DNA of 64,000 nucleotides, taken from assembly GCF_023283825.1 (NCBI RefSeq), contig NZ_JAKILD010000006.1, positions 1 to 64,000 on the forward strand, given 5' to 3'. Numbering within the stretch: the first letter of the stretch is position 1; each line of letters starts with the position of its first letter. Both the position numbers and the translations under genes were made by a program. A model generated the notes under the pieces. The model searched no databases. It saw only the letters and a program-made list of their open reading frames with translations, and was not told where the DNA came from. This document shows, in pieces, positions 35,830-46,900 of this stretch. This DNA comes from Shewanella olleyana (GTDB taxonomy: Bacteria > Pseudomonadota > Gammaproteobacteria > Enterobacterales > Shewanellaceae).

Positions 35830-38478
35830 TTAGAACTTTTGATTTATACGAACATAGTAAGTACGACCTAAAACATCATATAGGTTTGTGTTTACGTCGC
35901 GGTAATCAGCATAGTTATAAAACGTCGGTGCTTCTTCATCCAGTAAGTTGTTAACACCCACTGTAACAGAACCATTCATTGAATGATTGTAAGCAAATTG
36001 AACATTATGCTTGAAGTAAGAACTGTAATCAGCGTATGCATCATAATCGTATAGATCACGATAGTATTGAGCTGACTGACTGCCGATATAAACTGTTGAC
36101 CAAGCTGCTGAGTAATCATCGTAATTCCAGCTAAATGCTAGGTTGCCACGCAAATCAGGAGTGTCCTGTAAACCAGCATAATCGACTAATTCAGCTTCTT
36201 CATTTGTCTGCTCCTTAAAATCAAGAATGTGAGACAAATCAGCTTTAATTCTGAAATCACCAACCGATGTTTCAAAATTATAAGCAGTCACAAAATCAAT
36301 ACCTGAAGTTTCTACAGTTGCCATGTTTCGGTAACCAGACTCCATGTATAAAATTTTACCTGTTGATGGATCACGAATAATTGACTCAGATGAACCATCA
36401 CGAAGTTCATCACGTAACAGGTCATCAACACTGACTGCTTCAATTTTATTATCATATGTGATTGAGTAATAAGAAAGCTCGATGTTCCATGCATCGGTTA
36501 CGTTCCAAACACCGCCGACAGTGAACGAGTTACCTTCTTCAGCCTCAAGGCCACTGTAGCCACCAAACCATGTTTTATGCTGCTGATTCGGATCACAGTA
36601 TGTTTCATCATTATTACCCGGAGTATTACACCACTTATTGTCTAATGCATCTTCAAAGCTTAACGCTTGAGAAGAAAACATTTCGCCCATGTTTGGTGCA
36701 CGGAATGAGTCACCATAACTTGCACGTAGCAATAATGAATCAACAGGACGCCAACTTACACCTAACTTTGGTACTACCGCATCAAAAGTAGAAGAGTTAA
36801 CAACAACACCTTCAGGGCCTGATAATTGGCCTTCTTGCTCATAGCGCTCATAACGAACCGCTGCGGAAATTTCAAAATCAGCAGGAAGCCCAACTTGGAA
36901 CTCTAAATAACCCGCTGTACGATCACGAGTTGCATCTACGTCATCACCACCTGAACCGCCAGAAATGATACCTGCTGCTGATTCAGGATCTGACATTTGT
37001 TTGAAATCAATCATTTCATATTCAGCACCTACAACCATAGCAACTGTCACATTATCACCGTCAAGTAATAGTGTAGAAACTAAGCCATCAACTTGCGTAC
37101 TTTCAAACTTACCTTGGTAAACACCTGTATGAGCAGCAGCAGAGTACAACTGCGTCATTTGTGAGTTCCAATCATTATATGACATTCCAGTAGTGTTAAA
37201 GATGTCATATTCACCAGAATCGATTTCACGTTGAACAATACTGTCATTAACTAAGTTATAGTTGAAAGAATTTGTTGTAGAGTGAGAGTTCTGAACATTG
37301 AATTCCCAATCAATGCCATTACCAACATCAGCAAAACCAACAAGGCCTGCCAAAATGTCAAAGTTATTTGTTTCAGTTAACGTATCACGTTCGCCAATTT
37401 GTACAGAACGCATATAAACAGTGATATCTTCCCCACCGTTTGCTGCATAAGGGTTATATGGATTATCAGCCGACATTACTGGGAAATTGGTTGAAACAGG
37501 TGTACCAGCATAACGTGTGTTTGTTTCAGCAAGAGAAGCGGAAGCACGACCACGGAATTGAATATCATCTGTAATATCGTAACTAAAGTTAGAAAGCACA
37601 GAATCACGAGAAACATCACCAAATAATTTTGTTACAGCACCAAAACTGTATAAACAACGACCATCTGCTATACCCACAGTATTCTCTACTTCGCCGCATA
37701 GAGCACTATTATCAACCCAACCTGAGTCAGATGCTCCATTTGGTACAGAACTGAATGAACTGTAAGCATTATATGTAGGATCATCCATACGCCAGATATC
37801 ACGATCCATTACCGAATCGGCTTCGTAGTGCTCGTAAGTTAGGGTAATATTACCTTTATCAGTGTTATAACCCGTTGCAATAGAATAACGTGTCGCATCA
37901 CCACCTTCTACTTCAGGCATTTCATGGCTTAAATCAATTGAAACGCCGTCAAACTCTTTTTTAGTAATGATGTTAATTACACCAGCAACGGCATCTGAAC
38001 CGTAAACGGCAGAAGCACCATCACGTAATATTTCAATACGTTCAACAATCGACATAGGAATTGATGAGGTATCTGCTTCTGCACCAGAACTTGAGCTGGT
38101 TCCAGGTAAACGACGACCATCTAATAATACTAATGTAGCCGACGATCCTAAACCACGAAGGTTTACGCTACTTGTAGAACTTGCACCTGAACCAAAACCA
38201 GATGTACCACGCCATGAACCAAAGCTGTTGATTGCTGAGTTATTCAATACATCAGCTACCGTTTTTTCACCGGTCATTGCGATAGCCGCGGCATCGATGA
38301 CAGTAACAGGTGAAACTGTTTCCATATCCACTTGCTTGATACGTGAACCTGTTACTTCAATTCTTTCTACTTTTTCTGCTTCTTCAGCAAATGCTACACC
38401 TGAAAAAGCTACCGATGCTGCTGTAGCAGCCAAAATACTGCGACGAATCGCCTTAGCTGTTAACGTTAATGAACTCAT
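35830..38478 (-). CDS. TonB-dependent outer-membrane receptor (first of pair)
   Basis: 882 residues. Signal peptide MSSLTLTAKAIRRSILAATA...AFA; then the TonB-box region VERIEVTGSRI, a plug domain (about 45-170, with VNLRGLGSSATLVLLDGRRL and VERIEILRDGASAVYGSDAV), and a long beta-barrel ending YYVRINQKF with the terminal Phe for Bam-dependent assembly. ATG 38478 follows AGGGAGA; eleven upstream codons are rejected. The substrate is unknown; peptide- or polymer-type receptors share this plug. It is a paralogue of the next receptor with a near-identical leader. Each has its own terminator, so they are separate units. Confidence 0.93.
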   Translation of the reverse strand: MSSLTLTAKAIRRSILAATAASVAFSGVAFAEEAEKVERIEVTGSRIKQVDMETVSPVTVIDAAAIAMTGEKTVADVLNNSAINSFGSWRGTSGFGSGASSTSSVNLRGLGSSATLVLLDGRRLPGTSSSSGAEADTSSIPMSIVERIEILRDGASAVYGSDAVAGVINIITKKEFDGVSIDLSHEMPEVEGGDATRYSIATGYNTDKGNITLTYEHYEADSVMDRDIWRMDDPTYNAYSSFSSVPNGASDSGWVDNSALCGEVENTVGIADGRCLYSFGAVTKLFGDVSRDSVLSNFSYDITDDIQFRGRASASLAETNTRYAGTPVSTNFPVMSADNPYNPYAANGGEDITVYMRSVQIGERDTLTETNNFDILAGLVGFADVGNGIDWEFNVQNSHSTTNSFNYNLVNDSIVQREIDSGEYDIFNTTGMSYNDWNSQMTQLYSAAAHTGVYQGKFESTQVDGLVSTLLLDGDNVTVAMVVGAEYEMIDFKQMSDPESAAGIISGGSGGDDVDATRDRTAGYLEFQVGLPADFEISAAVRYERYEQEGQLSGPEGVVVNSSTFDAVVPKLGVSWRPVDSLLLRASYGDSFRAPNMGEMFSSQALSFEDALDNKWCNTPGNNDETYCDPNQQHKTWFGGYSGLEAEEGNSFTVGGVWNVTDAWNIELSYYSITYDNKIEAVSVDDLLRDELRDGSSESIIRDPSTGKILYMESGYRNMATVETSGIDFVTAYNFETSVGDFRIKADLSHILDFKEQTNEEAELVDYAGLQDTPDLRGNLAFSWNYDDYSAAWSTVYIGSQSAQYYRDLYDYDAYADYSSYFKHNVQFAYNHSMNGSVTVGVNNLLDEEAPTFYNYADYRDVNTNLYDVLGRTYYVRINQKF

Positions 38479-38872
38479 GTAAATCTCCCTGAATGTTAGT
38501 TTTGCTAACACATTGACTTTTTATTGTTTTATTTGGTTAAACCTAAGTTAATAACCTCAACCTGATACTGTTAAAACAAAACAAATCATTCAACATCGGA
38601 AACACAAATTTAACCCACCAAGAACAAACTGATACAAAGCAAAGCTGCTGCACTCAAAGAATAAAAAGTAAAAAGCAAAATAATCAAAAACTTAGGTTTG
38701 CTGCGTATAAAACCAAAGCCAAAGCAATATTCAGGGATACAAAAACAAACAGAGGTTACAAAACAGTTAAGCCGCCATAGCAAAATGAAACATTTTAAGA
38801 GGGTAAACAATTAAGGCTAGAAAACTGACGTTCAATACAGTAAAAAAAAATCATAATTCTATGTGAAAAACA
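38479..38872. other. Gap between the two TonB receptors
   Basis: About 390 AT-rich bases. A 66-codon minus-strand frame at 38610-38810 is Cys/Phe/Leu-rich with no ribosome-binding site and is not called. The promoter of the first receptor must lie here. Confidence 0.5.
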
Positions 38873-38905
38873 AAAATCCCAGCCGATATATACCGACTGG
38901 GATTT
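38873..38905 (-). terminator. Terminator of the second TonB receptor
   Basis: A long stem AAATCCCAG.CGG with G-U wobbles around a TATATA centre, 34 bases after the stop at 38939. Confidence 0.75.
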
Positions 38906-38938
38906 TACTAACGAGTTTATTTAAATATTAAATTTTAC

Positions 38939-41704
38939 TTAGAACTTCACACTTGCACGAACGAAGAAGTAACGACCTAGTACATCATAAGTGTATGGAT
39001 CAGTATTTGAATCGTTGTTACCTGTGTAGTAAGGAGGCTCTTCATCTAATACGTTGTTCACACCACCAGACAATCTAACTGTTTCATTGATATCGTAAGA
39101 TGCTGAGATATCGTGGTAAACAATTGAATCAACAGAAGGTGCATAACAGTCACTTGGGTCATCTTTACATGCGAATGAATCCATACCGTCAATGTAACGA
39201 GCTTCATAAGTCGCTGACCAATCGTCACCTGATGCAGTTAAGTTAAAGTTAGTCTTTAACTCAGCGTATGCACCAACACCACCTGTGATGTAGCCAGTGT
39301 AATCAACCGCGTTACCGTCTTGGTCGAATTCTTCATATGTATCTAGGATAGACGTATCAAGACCAGCTCTCCAATCTAGACCTAAAGCATCAAAAGTATA
39401 AGCAATGTTGATATCGAAGCCTGAAGTATTTGTTTCACCAATGTTTTGTAAACCATTATCAAATGCAATACGACCAGTGTTATCGATAGAGATATTAGCT
39501 GATTGACAAAGCGCTGTACCTTCATTGATTTTGTTACCGTTTGCATCTAAACACTGATTAGCAACATAATTAGAATCAACTGAAGTAATAGTATTTGTAA
39601 TTGCAATATCATAGTAATCAACAGTTAAAGATAAACCATCAACGTAGCTTGGAGAATATACTAAACCAAGAGTCGTGATATCAGCTTCTTCTGGAGTCAG
39701 GAGCTCATTACCACCTACAGTGACTTCTGCTTGAGTTTGCTCAGTTGCTGGATGAACAATTTGATCAAATGATGGAGACTTACCGCCGTAAAGCTCAGAT
39801 ACAGTTGGAGCACGGAATGCTGTAGATTGCACACCACGAAGCATTAAATCATCATATAATCGCCAAGTTAAACCTAACTTCCAAGTAGTATCGTCACCAA
39901 AAGTGCTGTAATCGAAATAACGAATCGCGGCGCTTAAATCAACTTGATCAAGTAAAGGGATATCGCTGATTAGTGGAATAGCAAGCTCAACATAAGCTTC
40001 ATTTACATCAAATGAACCAGCAGTCGCTTCTACACGTGGGTCATTTGCAAGACCTTGAGCAGTTAACGAATCAGGCGTGTAGTAAGCAGACTCTTTACGG
40101 AATTCATAACCAGCAGCAAATGCCATAGTACCAGCAGGTAAATCTACGATATCACCAGATAGTGAAAGCGCAGCAATATCTAACTCACTTCCACCCGAAT
40201 TAACTTCAGTGTAAATAAATGGAGCAATGCTATCGCCCATCCAAGAAGATTGTAAGAATGGGTCAAAATCGCCTTCTAGTACAGCATCGTTGATAGAACC
40301 AATATTGTGTAGGTTAGCTAATGTATCAACTGAGTCGTTCTTACCTTTGTTGTAAGAAGCATCCCAGGTCCAACCATTGTCGAACTCACCTTCAAAGCCT
40401 GCAACTAAACGTATAGTATCAACAACCTGAGAAAAATCACGAGAACCAGACTCAACCATGCGACGACCGTAACTTAACTCTTCACCTGGTTGAACCCAAG
40501 GAAGTAGATCATCAGTCATAAAGCCACCTGCAGACATTGGCTTGTATTCCCAAGGAGAACCATTCCAAATTGGCTGAGGCGCCATTTGTTGATCAGACCA
40601 ACGCTTAGAGTACATTGCTTCAGAGAAAAACATAACGTTATCTGAAAGCTCGTAAGTACCAGCAAAACTTAGGTTTAAACGCTCCATCGGCGTAGATAAG
40701 AAGCTGTCTTTAGCGTAGTTGTAACGGTCATCGTTTGTAAATTCGTGGTAATCACCACCTTTACCACTTAAATCTGCTTCTGATTTACCATCGAAGTATT
40801 CAAATTTAGGTTTTCCTTCACCATCGTCGATGTATTGACCATACTCGCCAGCATCGCCAATAATGCTAATTGGGTTTCCTTCTTCATCTTGACCACTCTT
40901 GGTCATGTTATGAAGGTAATCTCCCCAAATGTGGCCACCTTCAGAGTATGCACTACCAGCACAATATAGGCCGTCATCACCTTCAGCAATAGGACAATCA
41001 GAGAAGTCACGGTCTGCTTGACTTGCATCACCACGCTTAGTGTACTGAGCGTTAATTACAACATTACCTTTATCAAAGGTATTGCCCATAGTGAAATCAA
41101 TGCTTGATTCGTCAGCGTCACCTTGACCAGACAAACCAGTTTGAACGTTTAGTTCAAAACCATCGAAATCACGCTTTAAAATAACGTTTACCACACCCGC
41201 AATAGCGTCAGTACCGTAAACAGCTGAAGCGCCATCTTTAAGTACTTCTACACGTTGGATCATAGAAACTGGAATAGTGTTTAAATCGACTGAAGATGCT
41301 GCGCCTGTACCAGATGCAATCATACGACGGCCATTAACAAGTACTAGTGTACGGTTTGAACCTAGACCACGTAAGTTAACGCGTGCATTACCGCCTGAAC
41401 CGTTATTCACAGCAGCGTTTGTCATTGCGCCACCAGAAGATGTCATCTTCTGTAGTACGTCATCGATAGAAGTTGCACCTGAAGCGATGATAGCTGATGC
41501 ATCAATTACGCTTACTGGGCTAGCAGTTTCCATATCGGTACGTTTAATACGTGAACCCGTTACTGCAATTCTTTCTACTTTTTCAGCTTGTGCTTCTTCA
41601 GCGATAACACTTCCTGAAAAAACTGAACCTGTTGCGACAGTTGTTGCTGCTATTGTCAAAAAGCCACGGCGGATTGCCTTAGCTGTTAAAGATAATGAAC
41701 TCAT
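38939..41704 (-). CDS. TonB-dependent outer-membrane receptor (second of pair)
   Basis: 921 residues. Leader MSSLSLTAKAIRRGFLTIAA nearly repeats the other receptor's. TonB-box region VERIAVTGSRI, plug with VNLRGLGSNRTLVLVNGRRM and VEVLKDGASAVYGTDAIAGV, and a barrel ending FVRASVKF. The barrel has an insert around 240-330 with acidic, Gly-rich sequence. GGGAG precedes the ATG. The substrate is unknown. A 728-base AT-rich region lies upstream; I saw no Fur box, so iron control is not supported. Confidence 0.93.
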   Translation of the reverse strand: MSSLSLTAKAIRRGFLTIAATTVATGSVFSGSVIAEEAQAEKVERIAVTGSRIKRTDMETASPVSVIDASAIIASGATSIDDVLQKMTSSGGAMTNAAVNNGSGGNARVNLRGLGSNRTLVLVNGRRMIASGTGAASSVDLNTIPVSMIQRVEVLKDGASAVYGTDAIAGVVNVILKRDFDGFELNVQTGLSGQGDADESSIDFTMGNTFDKGNVVINAQYTKRGDASQADRDFSDCPIAEGDDGLYCAGSAYSEGGHIWGDYLHNMTKSGQDEEGNPISIIGDAGEYGQYIDDGEGKPKFEYFDGKSEADLSGKGGDYHEFTNDDRYNYAKDSFLSTPMERLNLSFAGTYELSDNVMFFSEAMYSKRWSDQQMAPQPIWNGSPWEYKPMSAGGFMTDDLLPWVQPGEELSYGRRMVESGSRDFSQVVDTIRLVAGFEGEFDNGWTWDASYNKGKNDSVDTLANLHNIGSINDAVLEGDFDPFLQSSWMGDSIAPFIYTEVNSGGSELDIAALSLSGDIVDLPAGTMAFAAGYEFRKESAYYTPDSLTAQGLANDPRVEATAGSFDVNEAYVELAIPLISDIPLLDQVDLSAAIRYFDYSTFGDDTTWKLGLTWRLYDDLMLRGVQSTAFRAPTVSELYGGKSPSFDQIVHPATEQTQAEVTVGGNELLTPEEADITTLGLVYSPSYVDGLSLTVDYYDIAITNTITSVDSNYVANQCLDANGNKINEGTALCQSANISIDNTGRIAFDNGLQNIGETNTSGFDINIAYTFDALGLDWRAGLDTSILDTYEEFDQDGNAVDYTGYITGGVGAYAELKTNFNLTASGDDWSATYEARYIDGMDSFACKDDPSDCYAPSVDSIVYHDISASYDINETVRLSGGVNNVLDEEPPYYTGNNDSNTDPYTYDVLGRYFFVRASVKF

Positions 41705-42389
41705 TATAAACTCCCTTCGTCATAATCAAACATAAAGTCACGACGTTATATTTTTTGTTTTTAGGTTAATATTTTAATCAACCGAGAGCATTATTGTTAA
41801 ATAAAATGACAATAGTCAACATCTATTACAAATTAACAACCAAGCACAAGACCTCTGATACAACTTCAACCTTAACATGTGTTAATATTTTGTTAAAACA
41901 ATAAAAAACAACCGCTTAGAAAAATACAACATCACAAAGTTAAATATAATAACGAATTATGTAAACCATAAGTTAATGGTAACATTAAATTAGATCAAAT
42001 ATTAAACTGGCAGGCCAAGTTGATTAAAATACAAGTTAAGATATAGATCTTAAAACCTTAAGAAATTAACAAAAAATCAACTTAAGTAACAGCTTTTAAT
42101 TGGAAAATAATTTTTAAATCACAATAAAATTAATAATTAGAAGTTGAACTTGCTTATTATTTAACAATTAAGCGACATTCAGTCAGGTTTGAAAAGAGTA
42201 ATTACTCAAGCTGATTAGAAGAGAATTGCATTTTCAGCTGCTAGAAAAGGAATACTTATTCACATATTGTGATGAGAAAATCTCGGTTTCATTGGAAGCA
42301 CAAAGAAAGATCTATCTTTAAAATGGCTATAAGTTCGGAATAGGGTTGGAATAGAAGTACGAAACGTTATCAGCAATTTTTAGGCACAA
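41705..42389. other. Long AT-rich leader region upstream of the second TonB receptor
   Basis: About 685 bases between ndk and the receptor with no open frame of note, no recognisable RNA gene and no strong operator. It should hold the receptor promoter, and an untranslated regulatory RNA cannot be excluded. Confidence 0.5.
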
Positions 42390-42413
42390 AAAAGGAGCCA
42401 TTAGGCTCCTTTT
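42390..42413 (-). terminator. Terminator of ndk
   Basis: AAAAGGAGCC pairs with GGCTCCTTTT around ATTA, 20 bases after the ndk stop. Confidence 0.9.
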
Positions 42414-42432
42414 AACATAATTCAATTAAGAA

Positions 42433-42864
42433 TTAACGAGTGCGTGCACATAACTCTTCAGCACTGAAGAAGTAAGCAACTTCACGCTCAGCAGATGCTA
42501 CAGAATCAGAACCGTGAGCAGCGTTCTCATCAATGCTTTCTGCGAAATCAGCACGGATAGTACCTTCAGCAGCTTCAGCAGGATTAGTAGCACCTAAGAT
42601 TTCACGGTGAGCTAGAACAGCGTTTTCGCCTTCAAGCGTTTGAACCATGATAGGACCAGAAGTCATGAATGCAACTAAAGCACCGAAGAAAGGACGCTCG
42701 CTGTGCTCAGCATAGAAGCCTTCAGCTTGCTCTTTGCTTAAGTGAACCATTTTAGCAGCGATGATTTTCAGGCCAGCAGTTTCAAAACGGTTGTAGATAG
42801 CGCCAATGTGGTTTTTTGCAACAGCATCAGGCTTAATGATAGAAAAAGTACGTTCGATAGCCAT
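42433..42864 (-). CDS. ndk: Nucleoside diphosphate kinase
   Basis: Transfers the gamma phosphate of ATP to nucleoside diphosphates through a phospho-His. 143 residues starting [20 protein letters not shown]; the catalytic His is in [20 protein letters not shown]. Length matches E. coli. AAGGAAG precedes the ATG. Single gene. Confidence 0.97.
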   Translation of the reverse strand: MAIERTFSIIKPDAVAKNHIGAIYNRFETAGLKIIAAKMVHLSKEQAEGFYAEHSERPFFGALVAFMTSGPIMVQTLEGENAVLAHREILGATNPAEAAEGTIRADFAESIDENAAHGSDSVASAEREVAYFFSAEELCARTR

Positions 42865-43072
42865 GAAAAGCTTCCTTCTTGATATAGGGTTTTAAATTCG
42901 CGCGGATTATACGAAATTTACGTCAGCATGCATAGGGTTAATAGCATCACATAATCAAAATGTCATCATGTGACTTAGGTTCTGCGAAAATTGTGATTAA
43001 CCTCAAGCTGTTCTGCACTATATAAAGTGAGCTTATTTGATATGTTTCAGTTTCAGCAGCCAGATTGTTTGA

Positions 43073-43720
43073 CTAGAGCTCACTGAAGCATGGCTTTAAA
43101 TAGTTAACTAACATTTTAGGCAGTTGCTCAACAAAACTTGCTTGCGACATCGAACAAGCGATTGCTGGGGTAAGGTTTGGATATAATATCTTATCAAGTA
43201 AGCCATTTATCATCATATATATCACCATATCAGCAGCATGTTGCTTCATAGAGTCTGACTTTTGACTGCTTTTATGAGTGAATTTTAATAATAAATTAGA
43301 TAGGCGACTGTATGCTTCATTTCTATCGAGTGTGGGATTGGCAAATATCGTGTCTGAGTGCAACCTCGCGTTTAAATGGATGGTTCTAAAGACACTTTTT
43401 CTCGCATCAAGAAACATGTGAGTCGATTCGCACAATATCGTGACTTGCTCTTCAAGTGATGAACACTCTAGAGCTTCCATCTCCTCAATCCACTCACCGA
43501 GTTCTTTTCCGAAAGCATCATACAATAGTGGCAATAAGGCTTCCTTATTCTCAAACCTTCTATAAAAAGTGCCTACAGACACCCCCGCGCCTTCAGCTAA
43601 CTCTTTTATACTGATGTGTTCGAAGTACTTTACTTGCAGGGCATTTTGTAATGATTCGAGAAACTTATCATGGGTTTCTTGACTGCGTTTTTGTTTTGGA
43701 CGTAAATCGGGTACTGACAT
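43073..43720 (-). CDS. TetR-family transcriptional regulator
   Basis: 215 residues: an N-terminal TetR helix-turn-helix (about 13-60; ISIKELAEGAGVSVGTFYRRFENKE read in two parts), followed by an all-helical ligand and dimer domain. The start ATG has a GGAA upstream. No divergent or co-oriented target is evident nearby, so its regulon is unknown. Confidence 0.88.
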   Translation of the reverse strand: MSVPDLRPKQKRSQETHDKFLESLQNALQVKYFEHISIKELAEGAGVSVGTFYRRFENKEALLPLLYDAFGKELGEWIEEMEALECSSLEEQVTILCESTHMFLDARKSVFRTIHLNARLHSDTIFANPTLDRNEAYSRLSNLLLKFTHKSSQKSDSMKQHAADMVIYMMINGLLDKILYPNLTPAIACSMSQASFVEQLPKMLVNYLKPCFSEL

Positions 43721-43886
43721 TGACTATTCCATTCAAAATCAAAGGTTCGGATAACTCATCGCATCATACAAGTTATCAAAGGCAAACTCTAACTCAAACT
43801 CAAATTAGCACTATAAGCAATATAATCTCTAGTAAGCAGTAAACCTTAAAAAAGTGTCTACAGCGGACTCGCTCTAATACATAAAA

Positions 43887-43911
43887 AAGCAATGGCCTGC
43901 TGCCATTGCTT
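43887..43911 (-). terminator. Terminator of the DUF1566-MauG gene
   Basis: AAGCAATGGC and GCCATTGCTT (10 bp) with a five-base loop and T6 exit on the minus strand, 77 bases after the stop at 43988. Confidence 0.85.
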
Positions 43912-43987
43912 CCTTTATACACTTGAGCAGTTATGTGTTTACTCGCTAAAAGAAATCGGTTTTAACTTTATGCTGCATCGTGCCATT

Positions 43988-46900
43988 TTATAAATGTGAA
44001 CCATTTTTATCTTCACCAAGCAGTATCAAATTCGGGTTACTGGTGTAGTCTGGGTGTTGTTGCCAATTACTTTCATCAACAATCCACGGCTGTAAGCAAG
44101 TTCTATCGGTAACACAAGGATCAGTTAGTGCATCCATGAACTCGACTACGGTATTAGATTGATCGATGTTGATATCGATTTCTGGCGCTGGTGAATTAGA
44201 AGTTGTTTCATCAAAACTTTGACGGAACAAAAAGCGAGTATTGTCGAACGCATAAGGATTCATGTTGTTATAAACCTGCTCACAACTCTCGCCATATTTA
44301 CTCATGATATCCACTACCGAAGTTAGCTCACAGTACTCAGCATTACCTATTTCATTGAATGAAGCATTAGCATTAAGTATGGTGCTGATCCCGAGTAAAT
44401 TATTCATCGCACCACCTGGGTTTCCATACACATCCATCACTTGAGTCAATGTCGATAAGGCGCCGTTGTGCATATAAGGCCCCGTCACGGCAACGTTAAG
44501 CAGCGGCGAAGTACGAAAATGATACGCATCTCCTATATCACCCGTTACATTCTGACGTCCGAAATCACTCCCTGTGACAAACTGGTTGTCATCACCATTC
44601 CCTGGACCAACTTGACCTAAGCCAATGGCATGAAACTCTTCATCGGTAAAATTATCACCTGAGTGGCACTGACTACAGGCTGCTCCGCCTTCATCGCCAG
44701 CGGTCATAAACAAAACAGCACCCACTTTTTGGTCAAAGCTTAAGCTGTTGATATCTTTATTCGCTTCACCTCGAAGCGCTCCCACATATTCTTTCCACGG
44801 GTTATCAGCGAAAACCATCGACTCTTCAAATGCTGCTAATGCTTCTGCAATCCTATCGAAGGTAATGGTATTACTACCAAAAGCGCTTAGGAATAACTCT
44901 TCCCACTGATTATCGCCAACAAATCGTTCAGCTAACATGTCTCGATAAGCCTGATTACTCGTTCCAAGAGGCTCATCGCCACGCATCTCGTTATGGGTAA
45001 TGGTTGGGAAACGCGATTGTGCATTTGCTAAAGAAGCGCCTGATGGAATGTTGATATCTGCAGTACTTGTATTGGCGGAATCAGGCGTAATAATTCCTGC
45101 GTCAGTTCCTCTAGCACCTGGTGTGTTTGACACACTTTCTACTCTAGCATCCCAAAACAAGCCACGATCCATCAACCCTAGATTAAATATTGTCGGCGCG
45201 TTACGGCCAATGACAGGATAACCATCAAGCTCGTCTGCATCACTACCATTAAAGTAACGACCAGAACCCAGTAAGTTGGGCTTAAAGTCATGGAATACAT
45301 CGACTGCGTCATAACCCACAGGCCAAGATAAATTATCACCACCGCCAAGCACCGGATGGTGACAAGATGCACAGGCTGTATCGTATTCGCCACTTAAGCG
45401 TTTAGAGTAAAATAATGCTTTACCTAATTGGGCTTTGGCGTCATTGATGTTAGGTAAATCGCGGCCAACGGTTGGATCGCCCGTTAAGCCTTGTTCATTA
45501 ATCAGCACTTGAGCGTGAACATCAACAGGTTCCATGCTGCCAGATACCGTACCTAAACCATCATCACTGATGATGCCCTCTCCTTCTTGAATATCAACCT
45601 CAGCAAGCTGTAAATCGTCAATGCCAGAACGTACTACTCTCACTAACATTGCATCGCTTCGGCCTTTAAACCAATTTAACCCTGTTTTGAAATTAATAAA
45701 CCAAGAATCCTGTGAAAACTCAATCATAGGTGATGAGCTCCAAGTGTATTCCTGAGTTGTTGAAGGGAAGATATTCAAATTAATCGCCGGTGAAACGGTA
45801 TTGAAATCAATCAGGGAAAATAACTCTTTATTGTTAGGCAAGCGCCAGTCACTATGACCTGCTAAATCATGACTTTGCGCATAAGCTAACGCATCGCCCC
45901 AATCCATAGCTTCAGCAGTACCGCCATCACAGAGCGTGCCATCCAGTCCTGCAACACACTGAGCCCACATGAGTCCAGTGGCTAAATCTGTAACCGTTCC
46001 ATCTTCATTAACGGTATAGCGCTCATCTGGCGTTTCTTGCATGCTGCTCGATGTTGAAACAGGATCAATGATCCTAACTAAACGTAATGCTGCAGATTGA
46101 TAACGTTGAATATTTTTATTATTACCAAATACATACTGAAAAGCCCAAGCATAAAACTCCCCATGCTCGCCGCGATATGGCATCGAGCTCCAGTAAAAAT
46201 CACTGACGGTATTAGGAAAGTAATCATTATCAATTTTAGTTGAACGACTTGAAGCACCAAAATGTGCGATTGACATCAAATGGCTGTTAGTTGGAACACG
46301 CCAGTCACTGTAGCCACAAAGGTTTTCTTCGTTAGTTGTTATTATTAAGCCATTCCAGTCGTCGTAATAATCACCTTCTCGCTCGGCATCCTGTCTTTCA
46401 AGTGCAGTGAGCCCACCCCAACGATAGGTATTTCCAGCATCACGTACACCGCCATCTCGGGTTTTTACTTCCCACATTAATCCGGTGCGGTTATCACGTA
46501 CACAAGACCAAGGAGCCGAGTTGTAATTTCCACTGCCACTATACTCAGAGCCATCAGCATTAATACGAGTAAAGTCGAAGCCATTTGCTCCATTTGAATC
46601 TGAATCTGCCGCAGCGCTTCGGCCTTGACTACAATCTTGATCAAGAGGAGTTACATTATCACTAGCAGTAATAGTGGTGCTGCAATCACTGCCGTTTCTA
46701 TCATAATCTGAACCAAAACCTATCCCAGTATCATTCAGTGCAGCCATACCAAGGTTGAAATCTTGTGGCGGTTCTTCACTGCCATCTTCTCCTGTTCCTC
46801 CTCCATTATCTTCGCCTTCATCATCTTCACCTTCATCACCACTGTCGTCATCGCCTTTATCTCCATCACCATCTGAGCCGCCAGTATCACCGCCTGTATC

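Noticed and set aside
38610-38810. 66-codon minus-strand frame rich in Phe, Leu and Cys
   Set aside because: No ribosome-binding site, AT-rich intergenic composition and no recognisable pattern.
41705-42389. Possible small RNA or riboswitch upstream of a TonB receptor
   Set aside because: No conserved stem or known riboswitch motif could be seen; AT-richness alone is not evidence.
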